A stretch of 64,000 nucleotides of DNA from DATMNR01 sp963702765 (GTDB lineage: Bacteria; Chloroflexota; Ktedonobacteria; Ktedonobacterales; Ktedonobacteraceae), in assembly GCA_963702765.1 (NCBI GenBank), contig CAVPEB010000030.1, positions 1-64,000 on the forward strand, given 5' to 3'. The notes beneath the pieces were generated by a model that saw only the letters and a program-made list of their open reading frames with translations, was not told the DNA's origin and did no database searches. A program made the translations under genes and the position numbers. Each line of letters starts with the position of its first letter. Within the stretch, counting starts at the first letter, position 1. Of this stretch, positions 43,248 to 51,890 are shown piece by piece.

Positions 43248-44540
43248 ATGAATACGTGGGGTGTAGGCGGTCGTTTCAACCGCATTGCTATGATGTTACT
43301 TTTTCTGGTAGTAGTGATATGCCTTACATCATGCGCGTCTACTGTAGGTGTCTTTGCAGGAGGTAAATGGCAAGCAGGTGGATTACAACATCAGCAGCTT
43401 CTTTCACTCACTGTAGATCCGAATAATCCACAGATTATTTATGCAGGTGACATTCAAGATGGGGTGTTTGCGAGCACTAATTCTGGAACAACCTGGAGCC
43501 AGCAAAGTGTTGGATTACCTTTACCAATTACTATCTTTGCACTCGTATTCGATGATCCAGGAAAAAAGCTCTATGCTGCGACGAATTTAGGTATTTTTGT
43601 TAGCGCTAATGCAACAATAAAGTGGGTCCACTTAAGTGGACTGCCCGTAGATAGTTATTCCTCTGTGGCGTTTGATTTAAATGCATCTCATGTCATCTAT
43701 GTAGCGTCCGAGTCTCATGGTGTTTATGTGAGCAGGGATGACGGTTCATCCTGGACTGCTGTAAATAAAGGTCTACCATCAGGAGTTATTATTCATAGTT
43801 TAACATTTGATTCTGTTGAGCATCATTTGTGGGCGGCTACGAACCTGGGAGCTTATCGCTCTGACAATGATGGTGGGTTATGGCAGGTTTTGAATAATGG
43901 TCTGCCTACAGGTATTGTTATGAATACGATACTTCCTGCTGTTAGCAGTGGTGGCGAAAAGGGGCTAGTATTTGCAGGCACAAATCATGGCTTTTTTCTT
44001 TCACATAATGATGGATCTCAATGGTCTCAAAGCCAAGTATTACTCACAGGCACAAGCGTCAATGCAATATTAATTGACTACCATACAGTTACTACAGTTT
44101 ATGCAGGTACCGGAATAGGTGTATTGCGTAGCGATGATAATGGTCAAAACTGGGGAGGAATTGCCAGTGGATTGCCCAGAGATCAGGCAGTACAGGCACT
44201 AGCCATTGGTGCTAACGGCTATAACCAACTCTTTGCTGCCACAAACGGTATCTATCTCTTTCCTGGAAATAGTAATGCATTTGACCCATCTCAGATTTTT
44301 CCCATATTGTTGATTCTGGCCTTCTTTTTTGTCCTGTATCAGTTTTCTACACGAGGGCGCAGGCGTTCACAATCGATGCTTATAAATGAGAGAAAAGCTG
44401 AATCTCAACAGACTTTACCACGTGATATCCCACGAACAGAGAAGGTGGAAACATCACAGATTGACGGCTTGTCCGAAGCGCAGGGGCACGAAAAAATAAT
44501 TGAAACTGATCAAGCAGAAGGCAATGACAATAAAATTTAA
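43248..44540 (+). CDS. Asp-box (BNR/Ycf48-like) propeller lipoprotein with C-terminal membrane helix
   Basis: About 430 residues. A signal with lipobox CLTSCAS, then repeated blades with Asp-box motifs (STNSGTTWSQ, SRDDGSSWTA, SDNDGGLWQV, SHNDGSQWSQ, SDDNGQNWGG) and LWAATNLGAYRS or VFAGTNHGFFLS strands, as in sialidase/Ycf48/sortilin-type propellers. A membrane helix (IFPILLILAFFFVLYQF) near 350 is followed by a basic and then acidic cytoplasmic tail. Being both lipidated and membrane-spanning is unusual. The frame opens 6 nt upstream at a TTG; the ATG at 43248 has AAAGG in place. It may be an outer-face binding or assembly factor; its ligand is unknown. Confidence 0.82.
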   Translation: MNTWGVGGRFNRIAMMLLFLVVVICLTSCASTVGVFAGGKWQAGGLQHQQLLSLTVDPNNPQIIYAGDIQDGVFASTNSGTTWSQQSVGLPLPITIFALVFDDPGKKLYAATNLGIFVSANATIKWVHLSGLPVDSYSSVAFDLNASHVIYVASESHGVYVSRDDGSSWTAVNKGLPSGVIIHSLTFDSVEHHLWAATNLGAYRSDNDGGLWQVLNNGLPTGIVMNTILPAVSSGGEKGLVFAGTNHGFFLSHNDGSQWSQSQVLLTGTSVNAILIDYHTVTTVYAGTGIGVLRSDDNGQNWGGIASGLPRDQAVQALAIGANGYNQLFAATNGIYLFPGNSNAFDPSQIFPILLILAFFFVLYQFSTRGRRRSQSMLINERKAESQQTLPRDIPRTEKVETSQIDGLSEAQGHEKIIETDQAEGNDNKI

Positions 44541-44642
44541 GACTCATTGATCATTAGCCAATGCATGATTACCTGGCAGTTATTTTCGTGTGCCTGTGTA
44601 TAAAAGGTCCGATCAATATTCCCATTTGTTTCACCGATGACG

Positions 44643-45452
44643 TCATCGAATGAGTAATTGATAAGTTCGGAGACAGGACCCGACTCTATCTGGTTCAGGG
44701 TATCCTTTTTGAAGCACCAATTTACAACGACTTTCGATCTCGCGAATGTATGCAAGATTTAGCTTTACCTGGTCAGGGCTGGTGGTCTTCCCATGCGAAC
44801 AAAGAACGCGACGAGGTTGCAGAGCGATGAGCTGTTCAAGCGTAGCAAACATATGTGGAACGCAACGAGGACTTTCAATTAACGGTAAAGGGTTTTCAAC
44901 TGCATCAAATGCCAGCAGAAGACTGAGTTCTGGTATCCAGGCCACAATCTGGTCGAGATGATGCCCTGGGGCATGAAGTAATTCGATGGTCATATGACCG
45001 TCGTGGATGGTGAAACGTTGATTGAAAGTGATAGTTGGAGGTAAAAGGAAAACATTTTTAAAAGTTGAACTACGTTGTTGAAATTCAAGCAACTCGTTCT
45101 GTGCTTCTGTTGAGTTTAGTCGTTCAAAACAATGGTCATGCGCGATGATAAGGGCACTCTTTTCTCCAGTGAAGTAACAATTGCCCCAGGAATGATCCCA
45201 GTCAGCGTGACTATCGATACAGAGCAAAGTACGACTGCGAAGTTCGTTGTTGACTGATTGAAGCATGACAGAGACATCTTCTGGACAAAGAAGCGTATCG
45301 AGGACAATGACATGGTTATCTGTAATTACGACGTAAGCATCAACTTCCATGCCCTCAAATTCTTTTAGTCCATGAAAGGTCCGTCGAAATACGCGCACCC
45401 GTTCATCCAGGCTCATCTCAGGGTTAAGAGTAATTTCATCTGGCGAAGGCAT
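44643..45452 (-). CDS. Metallo-beta-lactamase fold hydrolase, probably frameshifted at its end
   Basis: About 269 residues from the ATG at 45452 (GAAAGGTTCTTA before it; the frame is open from 45569). It has the metal site SHADWDHSWGN (His82, Asp84, Asp86, His87), then HAPGHHLDQIV, AFDAV and LCSHGKTTSPDQ. After IREIESRCKLVLQK the frame ends in a short, unfamily-like tail. The neighbouring minus frame down to 44537 gives IESGPVSELINYSFDDVIGE and DRTFYTQAHENNCQVIMHWL, which resembles the C-terminal end of such proteins. A slip at the A5 run (44706-44710) would explain it. Substrate unknown. Confidence 0.8.
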   Translation of the reverse strand: MPSPDEITLNPEMSLDERVRVFRRTFHGLKEFEGMEVDAYVVITDNHVIVLDTLLCPEDVSVMLQSVNNELRSRTLLCIDSHADWDHSWGNCYFTGEKSALIIAHDHCFERLNSTEAQNELLEFQQRSSTFKNVFLLPPTITFNQRFTIHDGHMTIELLHAPGHHLDQIVAWIPELSLLLAFDAVENPLPLIESPRCVPHMFATLEQLIALQPRRVLCSHGKTTSPDQVKLNLAYIREIESRCKLVLQKGYPEPDRVGSCLRTYQLLIR

Positions 45453-45475
45453 TAAGAACCTTTCTAAACTATCTA

Positions 45476-45931
45476 TTAGTGATGTGATCCTATAAAAGCA
45501 ACGATAAGGTAAAGCACATAAAGCATAGCACAGATGAGAATGAAGGAACCATAACAGGTAAGTGTCCATGCACGTCGGGTATTCAAGGCCTGGCGTAGTT
45601 GCTCAGACATATCAGGAGGGTCGAGTTGAAGATCAGGGTTGAGTTCGATGATGTGCGGTAGCATCTTGCGAAAGTCTCGGGCATTCGACATACCTTCGGC
45701 AAGAATGATAGTAGTATCATCGTCTAAATCTGCCATCAAGATAAGTTTAGATGGGTTAGGATCACCTGGCATCAAAGTCAATCGCTTGATTGCCTGGAGT
45801 TGGATATGCAGTTCTTTGTCTTCTTCAGATCCAGTAGCAACTATCTCGTCGTTATACAGACGAAGTTCTTTTCCTATTCCGAAACGTACTGTGCTTATAG
45901 GATCTTGCATAGAATCTGGGTTGTCATTCAT
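45476..45931 (-). CDS. Membrane-anchored protein of unknown function
   Basis: About 151 residues. A soluble, strand-rich N-terminal part (RFGIGKELRLYNDEIVATGS, IQLQAIKRLTLMPGDPN, KLILMADLDDDTTIILAEGM) resembles a PH-like or bacterial-PH domain by pattern only. One C-terminal membrane helix (YGSFILICAMLYVLYLIVAF) completes it. The frame opens at a TTG at 45943; an ATG at 45931 is preferred. It is 24 nt upstream of the metallo-hydrolase gene and likely co-transcribed. Confidence 0.65.
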   Translation of the reverse strand: MNDNPDSMQDPISTVRFGIGKELRLYNDEIVATGSEEDKELHIQLQAIKRLTLMPGDPNPSKLILMADLDDDTTIILAEGMSNARDFRKMLPHIIELNPDLQLDPPDMSEQLRQALNTRRAWTLTCYGSFILICAMLYVLYLIVAFIGSHH

Positions 45932-46032
45932 TCGTCTTCTCAATGTTCAGTAAAGCATGCTGGTTTTGCATGTATCTGATTGTACAGCAATTGTGCCTCT
46001 ACGTCGAGAGATAGCACCTCATAAAAGTGACC

Positions 46033-46062
46033 TTGACAGGATATCGAAATAAACCTTACAAT
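46033..46062 (+). promoter_or_regulatory. Promoter of the receiver gene
   Basis: TTGACA (46033-46038), 18-nt spacer, TACAAT (46057-46062); leader about 40 nt to the ATG at 46111. Confidence 0.55.
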
Positions 46063-46110
46063 TCAGAAAATGACGTTGGAAAATGCGAATGGAAAGAGTA
46101 GTATATCTGT

Positions 46111-46551
46111 ATGGCTTGTATTGGCTTGCTCGAGGATAATTCTCGTATAGCAAAACTTTGTGTCACTATGTTGAATTTTGCTGGTCATGAAGTCATACAT
46201 TATGAAAATGCCAAAGAATGTCTGAATGCTCTTTTTGCAGTACCAACAGCGTATAGACATAATGGTGCTTTTTACTCAGAGCCAATAAAAACATCACAGC
46301 CACATTTACCAATTGAAGTATTGGTACTTGATTTGCACTTACCAGACATGAACGGTTTTGAGCTATTGCATCACTTAGAAACACACCCCAAAACTCGTGC
46401 GTTACCTTTGATCTTTTGTACCGCAGCTACAGAAAGCGAAGTGAGCCAAGCTCTTCGAATAGCGCCTGGTGCATGGGTAGTGGAGAAACCATTTAAGCTA
46501 CAAGCTCTTATCACTGCTATAAATGAAGCATTACAAACTTCAAAAGCATAA
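46111..46551 (+). CDS. Receiver-only response regulator
   Basis: 146 residues: one CheY-like receiver with E8/D9, phospho-acceptor Asp74 (LVLDLHLPDMNG), Thr/Ala in FCTAATE and Lys in VVEKPFK. An insertion of about 20 residues (44-66) lies between alpha2 and beta3. There is no output domain. The ribosome site is weak (GGAAAG, 14 nt). The propeller gene starts 32 nt downstream; the pairing suggests, but does not show, joint regulation. No histidine kinase is adjacent. Confidence 0.87.
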   Translation: MACIGLLEDNSRIAKLCVTMLNFAGHEVIHYENAKECLNALFAVPTAYRHNGAFYSEPIKTSQPHLPIEVLVLDLHLPDMNGFELLHHLETHPKTRALPLIFCTAATESEVSQALRIAPGAWVVEKPFKLQALITAINEALQTSKA

Positions 46552-46582
46552 GGTCGATACCTTTTTAAGAAAGGAAATAGTT

Positions 46583-47671
46583 ATGGTAACGGCCAATTGG
46601 ACCTCGCTAGACTCACCTACAGGCTGGAGCACTCAAACAGACCTTGAGGTTGGAAAGAATGCCAATGGATTCTTAGAGATTTTCACTGTCGCTTCAGATA
46701 AAGCTCTCTGGCATCGCAAGGAAGCAACCCTTGGGGTTGATTGGGGTGATTGGGCTTCGCTAGGCCAGCCCTTACTCGGCCTGAACGGTTATACTGCAGT
46801 AATAGCAAATGAAGATGGACGTTTAGAAGTATTTTGCACAAGTATAGATGGCGCGCTCTGGCATATCTGGCAGGTTGCACCGAATGGGAACTGGAGTATA
46901 TGGACCTCATTGGGCAAACCGACTGGAGTGGATTTAGTCCTTAGTATTGAATTGCATCAGAACTCTGATGGACGTTTAGAAGTGTTCATGGCGGGTTCTG
47001 ACAATGCATTGTGGAATATCTGGCAAATCGAACCCGGTGGAAAGTGGAGTACCTGGGGCTTCTTAGGAACGCCACCAGGATCGAACTCAATTAGTTATCC
47101 AGCTGTAGGCGAGAATGCTGATGGACGGATCGAGGCTTTTGTTATAGGATCTGATAATGCACTCTGGCACAGGTGGCAAACGAAGCCAGGAGGAGCCTGG
47201 GGCGGTTGGTTCTCATTGGGCAAACCTTCAAGTGGAAACGCCTTTTTTGTACCATTCGCAAGGAAGAATGATGACGGGCGTCTCGAGGTTTTTACAGTTG
47301 GGACAGATGGTGCGCTCTGGCATTTGTGGCAAGCAACTCCAAATGGATCCTGGAGTGATTGGGCCTCATTAGGCAATCCACCTACTCTGAATGTTCAATC
47401 TGCCCCCTCTGTTCGAAAGAATAAGGATGGACGGTTGGAAGCTTTCGGTATTTGCTCTGATGGTGCGCTCTGGCATATTTGGCAAATGACACCAGGAGGT
47501 GCGTGGGGGATTTGGGACTCACTTGGAACGCCATCTAACTCTGTTATCCTATCCTCAGGCCCTCAAGTGGTGGAGAATGTCGATGGACGACTCGAGGCAT
47601 TCGCTGGAGGCTCTGATAACGCACTATGGCATGCATGGCAAGTGTCACCAGGAGGAAATTGGAGTAGTTAA
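46583..47671 (+). CDS. Seven-bladed PLL-like beta-propeller (lectin-type)
   Basis: About 362 residues made of seven repeats of roughly 50 residues, each with the pattern DGRLEVF, SDxALWHxWQ, PGGxWSxWxSLGxP. This matches the PLL/tectonin-like propellers, several of which bind fucose or O-methylated sugars. The first repeat is slightly divergent (ANGFLEIF, ALWHRKEA) and the last ends at the stop codon so that strands from both ends could close the ring. No signal peptide or membrane segment, so it is either cytosolic or released by another route. The ATG follows AAGAAAGGAAATAG. Sugar binding is family inference. Confidence 0.83.
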   Translation: MVTANWTSLDSPTGWSTQTDLEVGKNANGFLEIFTVASDKALWHRKEATLGVDWGDWASLGQPLLGLNGYTAVIANEDGRLEVFCTSIDGALWHIWQVAPNGNWSIWTSLGKPTGVDLVLSIELHQNSDGRLEVFMAGSDNALWNIWQIEPGGKWSTWGFLGTPPGSNSISYPAVGENADGRIEAFVIGSDNALWHRWQTKPGGAWGGWFSLGKPSSGNAFFVPFARKNDDGRLEVFTVGTDGALWHLWQATPNGSWSDWASLGNPPTLNVQSAPSVRKNKDGRLEAFGICSDGALWHIWQMTPGGAWGIWDSLGTPSNSVILSSGPQVVENVDGRLEAFAGGSDNALWHAWQVSPGGNWSS

Positions 47672-47759
47672 TCAATTGATCTACTCTTCTATTGGAGAAG
47701 GTTCTCTAGAGTAGCACTGTTAATGCATGTCGCATGTGGTAGAATAGAGATCAAGCTCA

Positions 47760-47787
47760 TTGAGTAATCGCCTTGCACGCTTATGAT
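47760..47787 (+). promoter_or_regulatory. Possible promoter of the HtrA-like gene
   Basis: TTGAGT (47760-47765), 16-nt spacer, TATGAT (47782-47787), about 36 nt before the ATG, which itself has no ribosome site. Confidence 0.35.
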
Positions 47788-47823
47788 ATCGGATGGGTTC
47801 CATAAGAAAGCACTATCCCATAA

Positions 47824-48777
47824 ATGAGTACAAATGAAAAAGACGCGCAAGCGTTGGATGCTTATTCGAACGCTGTAACTGGCTCGGCTGAACGCGTTGG
47901 CCCTGCTGTAGTTCGTATAGATATAGAACGTGAAGGTGGGCGCCTTGCCAGGACGGTGTTTGGCGGTGGTTTAGGTTCAGGTTTCATTTTTGCCTCGGAC
48001 GGTCAAATCCTCACTAATGCGCATGTTGTTGCCAATGCTCGCCGTATAAAAGTGACGCTAGCAGATGGACGCACGTTCGATGCAGGCCTTGTTGGTAGAG
48101 ATTCTGAAGTAGATGTTGCTGTATTGCGTATCGGTGCAGATCGCTTGCCTGTAGTAGAACTGGGACGAGTTCCATTACGAGTAGGACAGTTGGTAATTGC
48201 TGTTGGGAATCCGTATGGTTTGAACTGGACGGTAACCGCTGGAGTTATTAGCGCCCTGGGGCGAACTCTGGAAGCTCCTGGTATACGCAAAATGACCAAT
48301 TTAATCCAGACAGATACATCGATTAATCCTGGAAATTCAGGTGGGCCACTTGTTGACAGTATGGGCCGCGTGATTGGAATTACAACTGCAATGATGCCTC
48401 TTGCCCAGGGACTTGGCTTTTCCATTCCACTTGATGCAGTAAAGTCAGCTATTGCGCGTATTAATAAGAAGCATGAAGCGACCTCTGCGGGAGTTTCGAT
48501 GGGCGTCGGAGGAATGCGTATACGTATTGATGCAAAGTTGCGACAAACGCTCAAGCTTACGCAGCAATATGGTATGGAACTCCTGGAGATCCGTCGTGGA
48601 GGGCCAGCTGATCGCGCTCAACTCAAGCGGTTAGATGTGATTATCTCCGCAGCAGATGAATCAATAACAGAGCCAAGAGATTTGCAGCGAATTGTGCGTA
48701 GACATAAAGCTGGCGAAAAAGTTTTAGTTAGCTTCTTAAGGGAGGGCAGGCAGCGCAAAGTGACACTTGTACTCTAG
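47824..48777 (+). CDS. HtrA/DegP-type serine protease without export signal
   Basis: 317 residues: trypsin-like domain (about 20-210) with triad His67 (LTNAHVVA), Asp97 (DSEVDVAVL) and Ser172 (NPGNSGGPLV), then one PDZ domain (about 225-317, MELLEIRRGGPADRAQLKRL, ITEPRDLQRIVRRHKAGEKV). The family normally has a signal peptide or membrane anchor for work in the cell envelope; here the N-terminus is hydrophilic (MSTNEKDAQALDAYSNAV). It is either cytoplasmic or the true start is missed, but the upstream sequence shows no hydrophobic extension. All catalytic residues are kept. Confidence 0.9.
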   Translation: MSTNEKDAQALDAYSNAVTGSAERVGPAVVRIDIEREGGRLARTVFGGGLGSGFIFASDGQILTNAHVVANARRIKVTLADGRTFDAGLVGRDSEVDVAVLRIGADRLPVVELGRVPLRVGQLVIAVGNPYGLNWTVTAGVISALGRTLEAPGIRKMTNLIQTDTSINPGNSGGPLVDSMGRVIGITTAMMPLAQGLGFSIPLDAVKSAIARINKKHEATSAGVSMGVGGMRIRIDAKLRQTLKLTQQYGMELLEIRRGGPADRAQLKRLDVIISAADESITEPRDLQRIVRRHKAGEKVLVSFLREGRQRKVTLVL

Positions 48778-48919
48778 CTTTGATTAAATTCATGAACCAA
48801 ATTCATTAATTGACTTTGGTGGTTTGGAACCGATTTTAAGTTTCCCTGGGTTGGTACGTCTTATGATGGTAGAGGGAAGTATCGCAAACTGAGCCAATAA
48901 GCTCAACAGGGAAAAAGCT

Positions 48920-49243
48920 ATGGAAACAATTCTCGTCGCTCTTGTGTATGTTGGTATGCTAGCGGTATTAATACTTGTAGGTATGCTAGGTACATTGTAC
49001 TTTTATATACATGGCGCACTTGGATTTAGTCGCTTTAGAGAAGTAAAAGGATTACGCGCAATAACTGCGAGATCTGTGCCATATCAAGTTTCGGTTGGCG
49101 CTGAACAGTCAGAATTCGAACTTGGATATTCAACCGATCCAGGTACTCGATATGCTCGTATAAGTATGCTGATTACAGCGCTAGTTTTGCTGCTATTAAT
49201 TATTGCTGTAGTTTCGGCAATGAACGCATCGATACATATGTAA
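48920..49243 (+). CDS. Small membrane protein with two helices
   Basis: 107 residues: an N-terminal hydrophobic segment (LVYVGMLAVLILVGMLGTLYF), a hydrophilic middle of about 40 residues (RFREVKGLRAITARSVPYQV), and a C-terminal hydrophobic segment (MLITALVLLLLIIAVVSAM). No family recognised. A ribosome site AACAGGGAAAAAGCT precedes the ATG. A terminator-like hairpin follows 40 nt downstream, which suggests that the transcript ends here. Confidence 0.6.
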   Translation: METILVALVYVGMLAVLILVGMLGTLYFYIHGALGFSRFREVKGLRAITARSVPYQVSVGAEQSEFELGYSTDPGTRYARISMLITALVLLLLIIAVVSAMNASIHM

Positions 49244-49283
49244 GCTAAGAGAAACGAGATGCCCTGACGCTGAAAGTGTTGAC

Positions 49284-49330
49284 AGATCGATCTGGTTAAG
49301 GTGAGCAAAAGTTACCAGCCAGATCGATCT
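49284..49330 (+). terminator. Probable intrinsic terminator
   Basis: AGATCGATCTGG (49284-49295) pairs with CCAGATCGATCT (49319-49330), followed by CTTTTT. It lies between the two-helix protein and the next gene. The 23-nt loop is long for a terminator. Confidence 0.55.
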
Positions 49331-49360
49331 CTTTTTAAAGAAAAGTGAGGAGGTTGTACT

Positions 49361-50377
49361 TTGAGTTCTTTGTTACCAGAACGTATCCATACGCGATTTA
49401 CTAAACTTGTGAATGTTCGATATCCCGTAATACAAGGAGGTTTATCGCATCTATCTTATGCTGAACTCGCGGCTGCTGTCTCTAACGCTGGAGGTTTAGG
49501 TCAAATAGGTTGCGCATGCTTTTCTACGCCGGAAGAGCTACAGGCAGATATACAGAGAGCGAAGAGTCTCACGAAGCTGCCTTTGGGGATAAATTTTCCG
49601 ATCGGGCATATTCCCCTTGAAGCTTTTGTAGATGCGGCCTTAGCCGAGGAACCAGCAGTAATTACTATTACAGGCGGAAATCCTAAATCACTAATGCGGC
49701 GAATTCAGCAAAGTGGGGTAGACGTACGTACAATGGTACTTGTTGCCGGTGTAAGGGCTGCTCGCAAAGCTGAATCTTTGGGTGCAGATGCAGTAATTGC
49801 AGTTGGTTACGAAGGTGGTGGACATCTAGGTCGAGATGATATAGGGTCGATGGTTATAACACCACGCATAGTGGAGTCGGTGAAAATACCTGTACTGGCA
49901 AGTGGGGGCATTGCCGATGGTCGTGGCATGGCCGCAGCATTGGCGTTAGGGGCTGAAGGCATCGAATTGGGAACACGATTCGTAGCAGTGAAAGAAAGCA
50001 ATGCGCATCATAATTACAAGCAGGCTTTAGTTGATGCTAAGGAGACCGATACTGTCGTGGTTGAGCGTAGTATCGGCAGACCGGCACGGGTACTGAAGGG
50101 TCATGTGTCTGAACAGATTTTGGAATTGGAGGAAACGCTTCTTAAGGAAAGAGCGAACGCGGATGAAAGATTACAGAGATTGTTGCCACTTATTTCGGGT
50201 AAGGTGAATACAATAGCCGCACTCGAAGGAATGCTAGGTGAAGGTTATGTTTGGGCTGGCCAAGTGGTGGGATTAATTAATGATGTGCCTTCAGTGCAGG
50301 AACTAATAGAGAGATTAGTTCGAGAGACCTGGGAGATTACAAGGAAAATGCAGAGTCTATTTGAGAAAAGTGAGTGA
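49361..50377 (+). CDS. Nitronate monooxygenase / FabK-like flavoprotein
   Basis: 338 residues of the 2-nitropropane dioxygenase family, an FMN-binding TIM barrel. It has YPVIQGGLSHLSYAELAAAV, SNAGGLGQIG, LGINFPIG, the VIAVGYEGGGHLGRDD flavin/catalytic loop, LASGGIADGRGMAAALALGA and GIELGTRFVAVKESNAH. The family includes nitronate monooxygenases and enoyl-ACP reductase II (FabK); sequence alone does not separate them, and no fatty-acid genes are nearby. The start codon is TTG at 49361 with a strong GTGAGGAGG. A hairpin terminator precedes it. Confidence 0.87.
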   Translation: MSSLLPERIHTRFTKLVNVRYPVIQGGLSHLSYAELAAAVSNAGGLGQIGCACFSTPEELQADIQRAKSLTKLPLGINFPIGHIPLEAFVDAALAEEPAVITITGGNPKSLMRRIQQSGVDVRTMVLVAGVRAARKAESLGADAVIAVGYEGGGHLGRDDIGSMVITPRIVESVKIPVLASGGIADGRGMAAALALGAEGIELGTRFVAVKESNAHHNYKQALVDAKETDTVVVERSIGRPARVLKGHVSEQILELEETLLKERANADERLQRLLPLISGKVNTIAALEGMLGEGYVWAGQVVGLINDVPSVQELIERLVRETWEITRKMQSLFEKSE

Positions 50378-50465
50378 AATGAAACTGCGGGTTAAGCAAA
50401 ACGAGAGACAAGCTTTACTCTGTGGTCAACCAATATACGATGAGTCTGAGATTGATCTATTCTTG

Positions 50466-51890
50466 TTAATTTTGTGCTAAAAATATACCGATTTCACTCA
50501 ATGCAGCCATAGCCCGGCATGTAATCTCGATAGACTCATAAAATGGAATACCTTCTTCGCGTAATATTTGTAAAGCAGGAATTTCATGTCTAGCATAGAC
50601 AGTCTGCACTAGAACGGGTTTTTTATACAGCCTCACGAGTTTACCCAGTTCATGAGCAGCAGCCTCCTCTCTAGGACCGAAATCCTCTGAAAGTAACCAG
50701 CGATAACCTCCAAACAAGCCAGTTATGATGACACCATCTACTTCAGGATCTTTAAGACAGACTTCGGCCAGCCAGGCAAACGAGTGAGGATCTTCATCTG
50801 CTGCGCCAGCTACATCAATTGGGTTAGTTGCTGTTGCGCGATCTGGCATAAGCTGGCGAAGGCCCTCTTGAGTTTTGTTGCCAAGAATCGGCACTTCTAA
50901 TCCAGCCCGAATTGCAGCATCGCCAGTGGCAACGACACTGCCACCTCCGTCACCGATGATTGCGATACGACGCCTACCCATTGGAGTAGGTGGTTGCATC
51001 GCCAGTGCCTGCGCTACCGGGAAGAGTTCATCTGAGCGCACAACTCGAACTACACCGCTGCCGATAAGACTTGTATCGTGATCTGGGCGTATTGACGAAA
51101 TTGTTCCAGTATGAGCTAAAGATGCGCGTACACCTACTTCAGTAGCACCGCTCAGCAGAATGACAACGGGCTTATAGCATCCTTTCACACGCATGCTGTG
51201 AGTGACCTGGCGTAGTGTTTCTTCCTGTACAGCCTCGACGTACCCTGCAATTACACTTGTTTCCGGATCATTAGCGAGATACTGCATACACTCTGGAAAA
51301 GTGACATCAATAGCGTTACCTACACTTATAAAAGTGGTAAAACCAAGACTATCCAGATTAGCCTGTGAGTAAAAGTACATGCCAAGGTTGCCACTTTGCG
51401 ATACCAGACCTATAGGTCCAGCCGGGAGAGGGAAAACCATACCAAGAGCATTGAGCTGCGAGCGGCGGATATAAATTCCCATGCAATTGCTACCAATGAT
51501 ACGAATTCCATGTTCGCGACAACGTATTTTCAACATTTGCTCTAGTATCCGACCTTCCGGTCCAGTTTCACTGAATCCGGCAGTGATGATTACGATACCT
51601 TTGACACCATGAGCAATACAATCTTCCACAGATTGTTGAACCTGACTAAATGAGGTAGCGACAATTGCAAGATCAACTTTTGTAGGAACATCAAGTAAAC
51701 TGTTATAAGTGGCTCTGCCAAGCACTTCAGGGATGGTTGGGTTAATCAGGTAAATATCACCAGGAAACCCTCCCTCAATAAGTTGTTTAGCAGCAACGTG
51801 ACCCCATTTGTACGATGAGCGTGATACTCCAAGGATAGCTACAGAACGAGGGCAGAGGATTTCTTCAAGCGTATAGGGTTCCTGGCTCAT
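50466..51890 (-). CDS. NDP-forming acyl/acetyl-CoA synthetase, alpha-type subunit
   Basis: 474 residues matching the CoA-binding and ligase halves of the alpha subunit of ADP-forming acetyl-CoA synthetases. The CoA-binding Rossmann domain has SVAILGVSRSSYKWGHVAAK and VDLAIVATSFSQVQQSVEDC; the succinyl-CoA-ligase-like part has IGLVSQSGNLG and the phosphorylatable His260 in SLAHTGTISS. The ATP-grasp (beta) half of fused enzymes is absent and no separate beta gene is adjacent, so either it lies elsewhere or this is a CoA-binding relative. It overlaps the PAC2 gene by 4 nt (ATGA) and is its downstream partner. Confidence 0.85.
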   Translation of the reverse strand: MSQEPYTLEEILCPRSVAILGVSRSSYKWGHVAAKQLIEGGFPGDIYLINPTIPEVLGRATYNSLLDVPTKVDLAIVATSFSQVQQSVEDCIAHGVKGIVIITAGFSETGPEGRILEQMLKIRCREHGIRIIGSNCMGIYIRRSQLNALGMVFPLPAGPIGLVSQSGNLGMYFYSQANLDSLGFTTFISVGNAIDVTFPECMQYLANDPETSVIAGYVEAVQEETLRQVTHSMRVKGCYKPVVILLSGATEVGVRASLAHTGTISSIRPDHDTSLIGSGVVRVVRSDELFPVAQALAMQPPTPMGRRRIAIIGDGGGSVVATGDAAIRAGLEVPILGNKTQEGLRQLMPDRATATNPIDVAGAADEDPHSFAWLAEVCLKDPEVDGVIITGLFGGYRWLLSEDFGPREEAAAHELGKLVRLYKKPVLVQTVYARHEIPALQILREEGIPFYESIEITCRAMAALSEIGIFLAQN

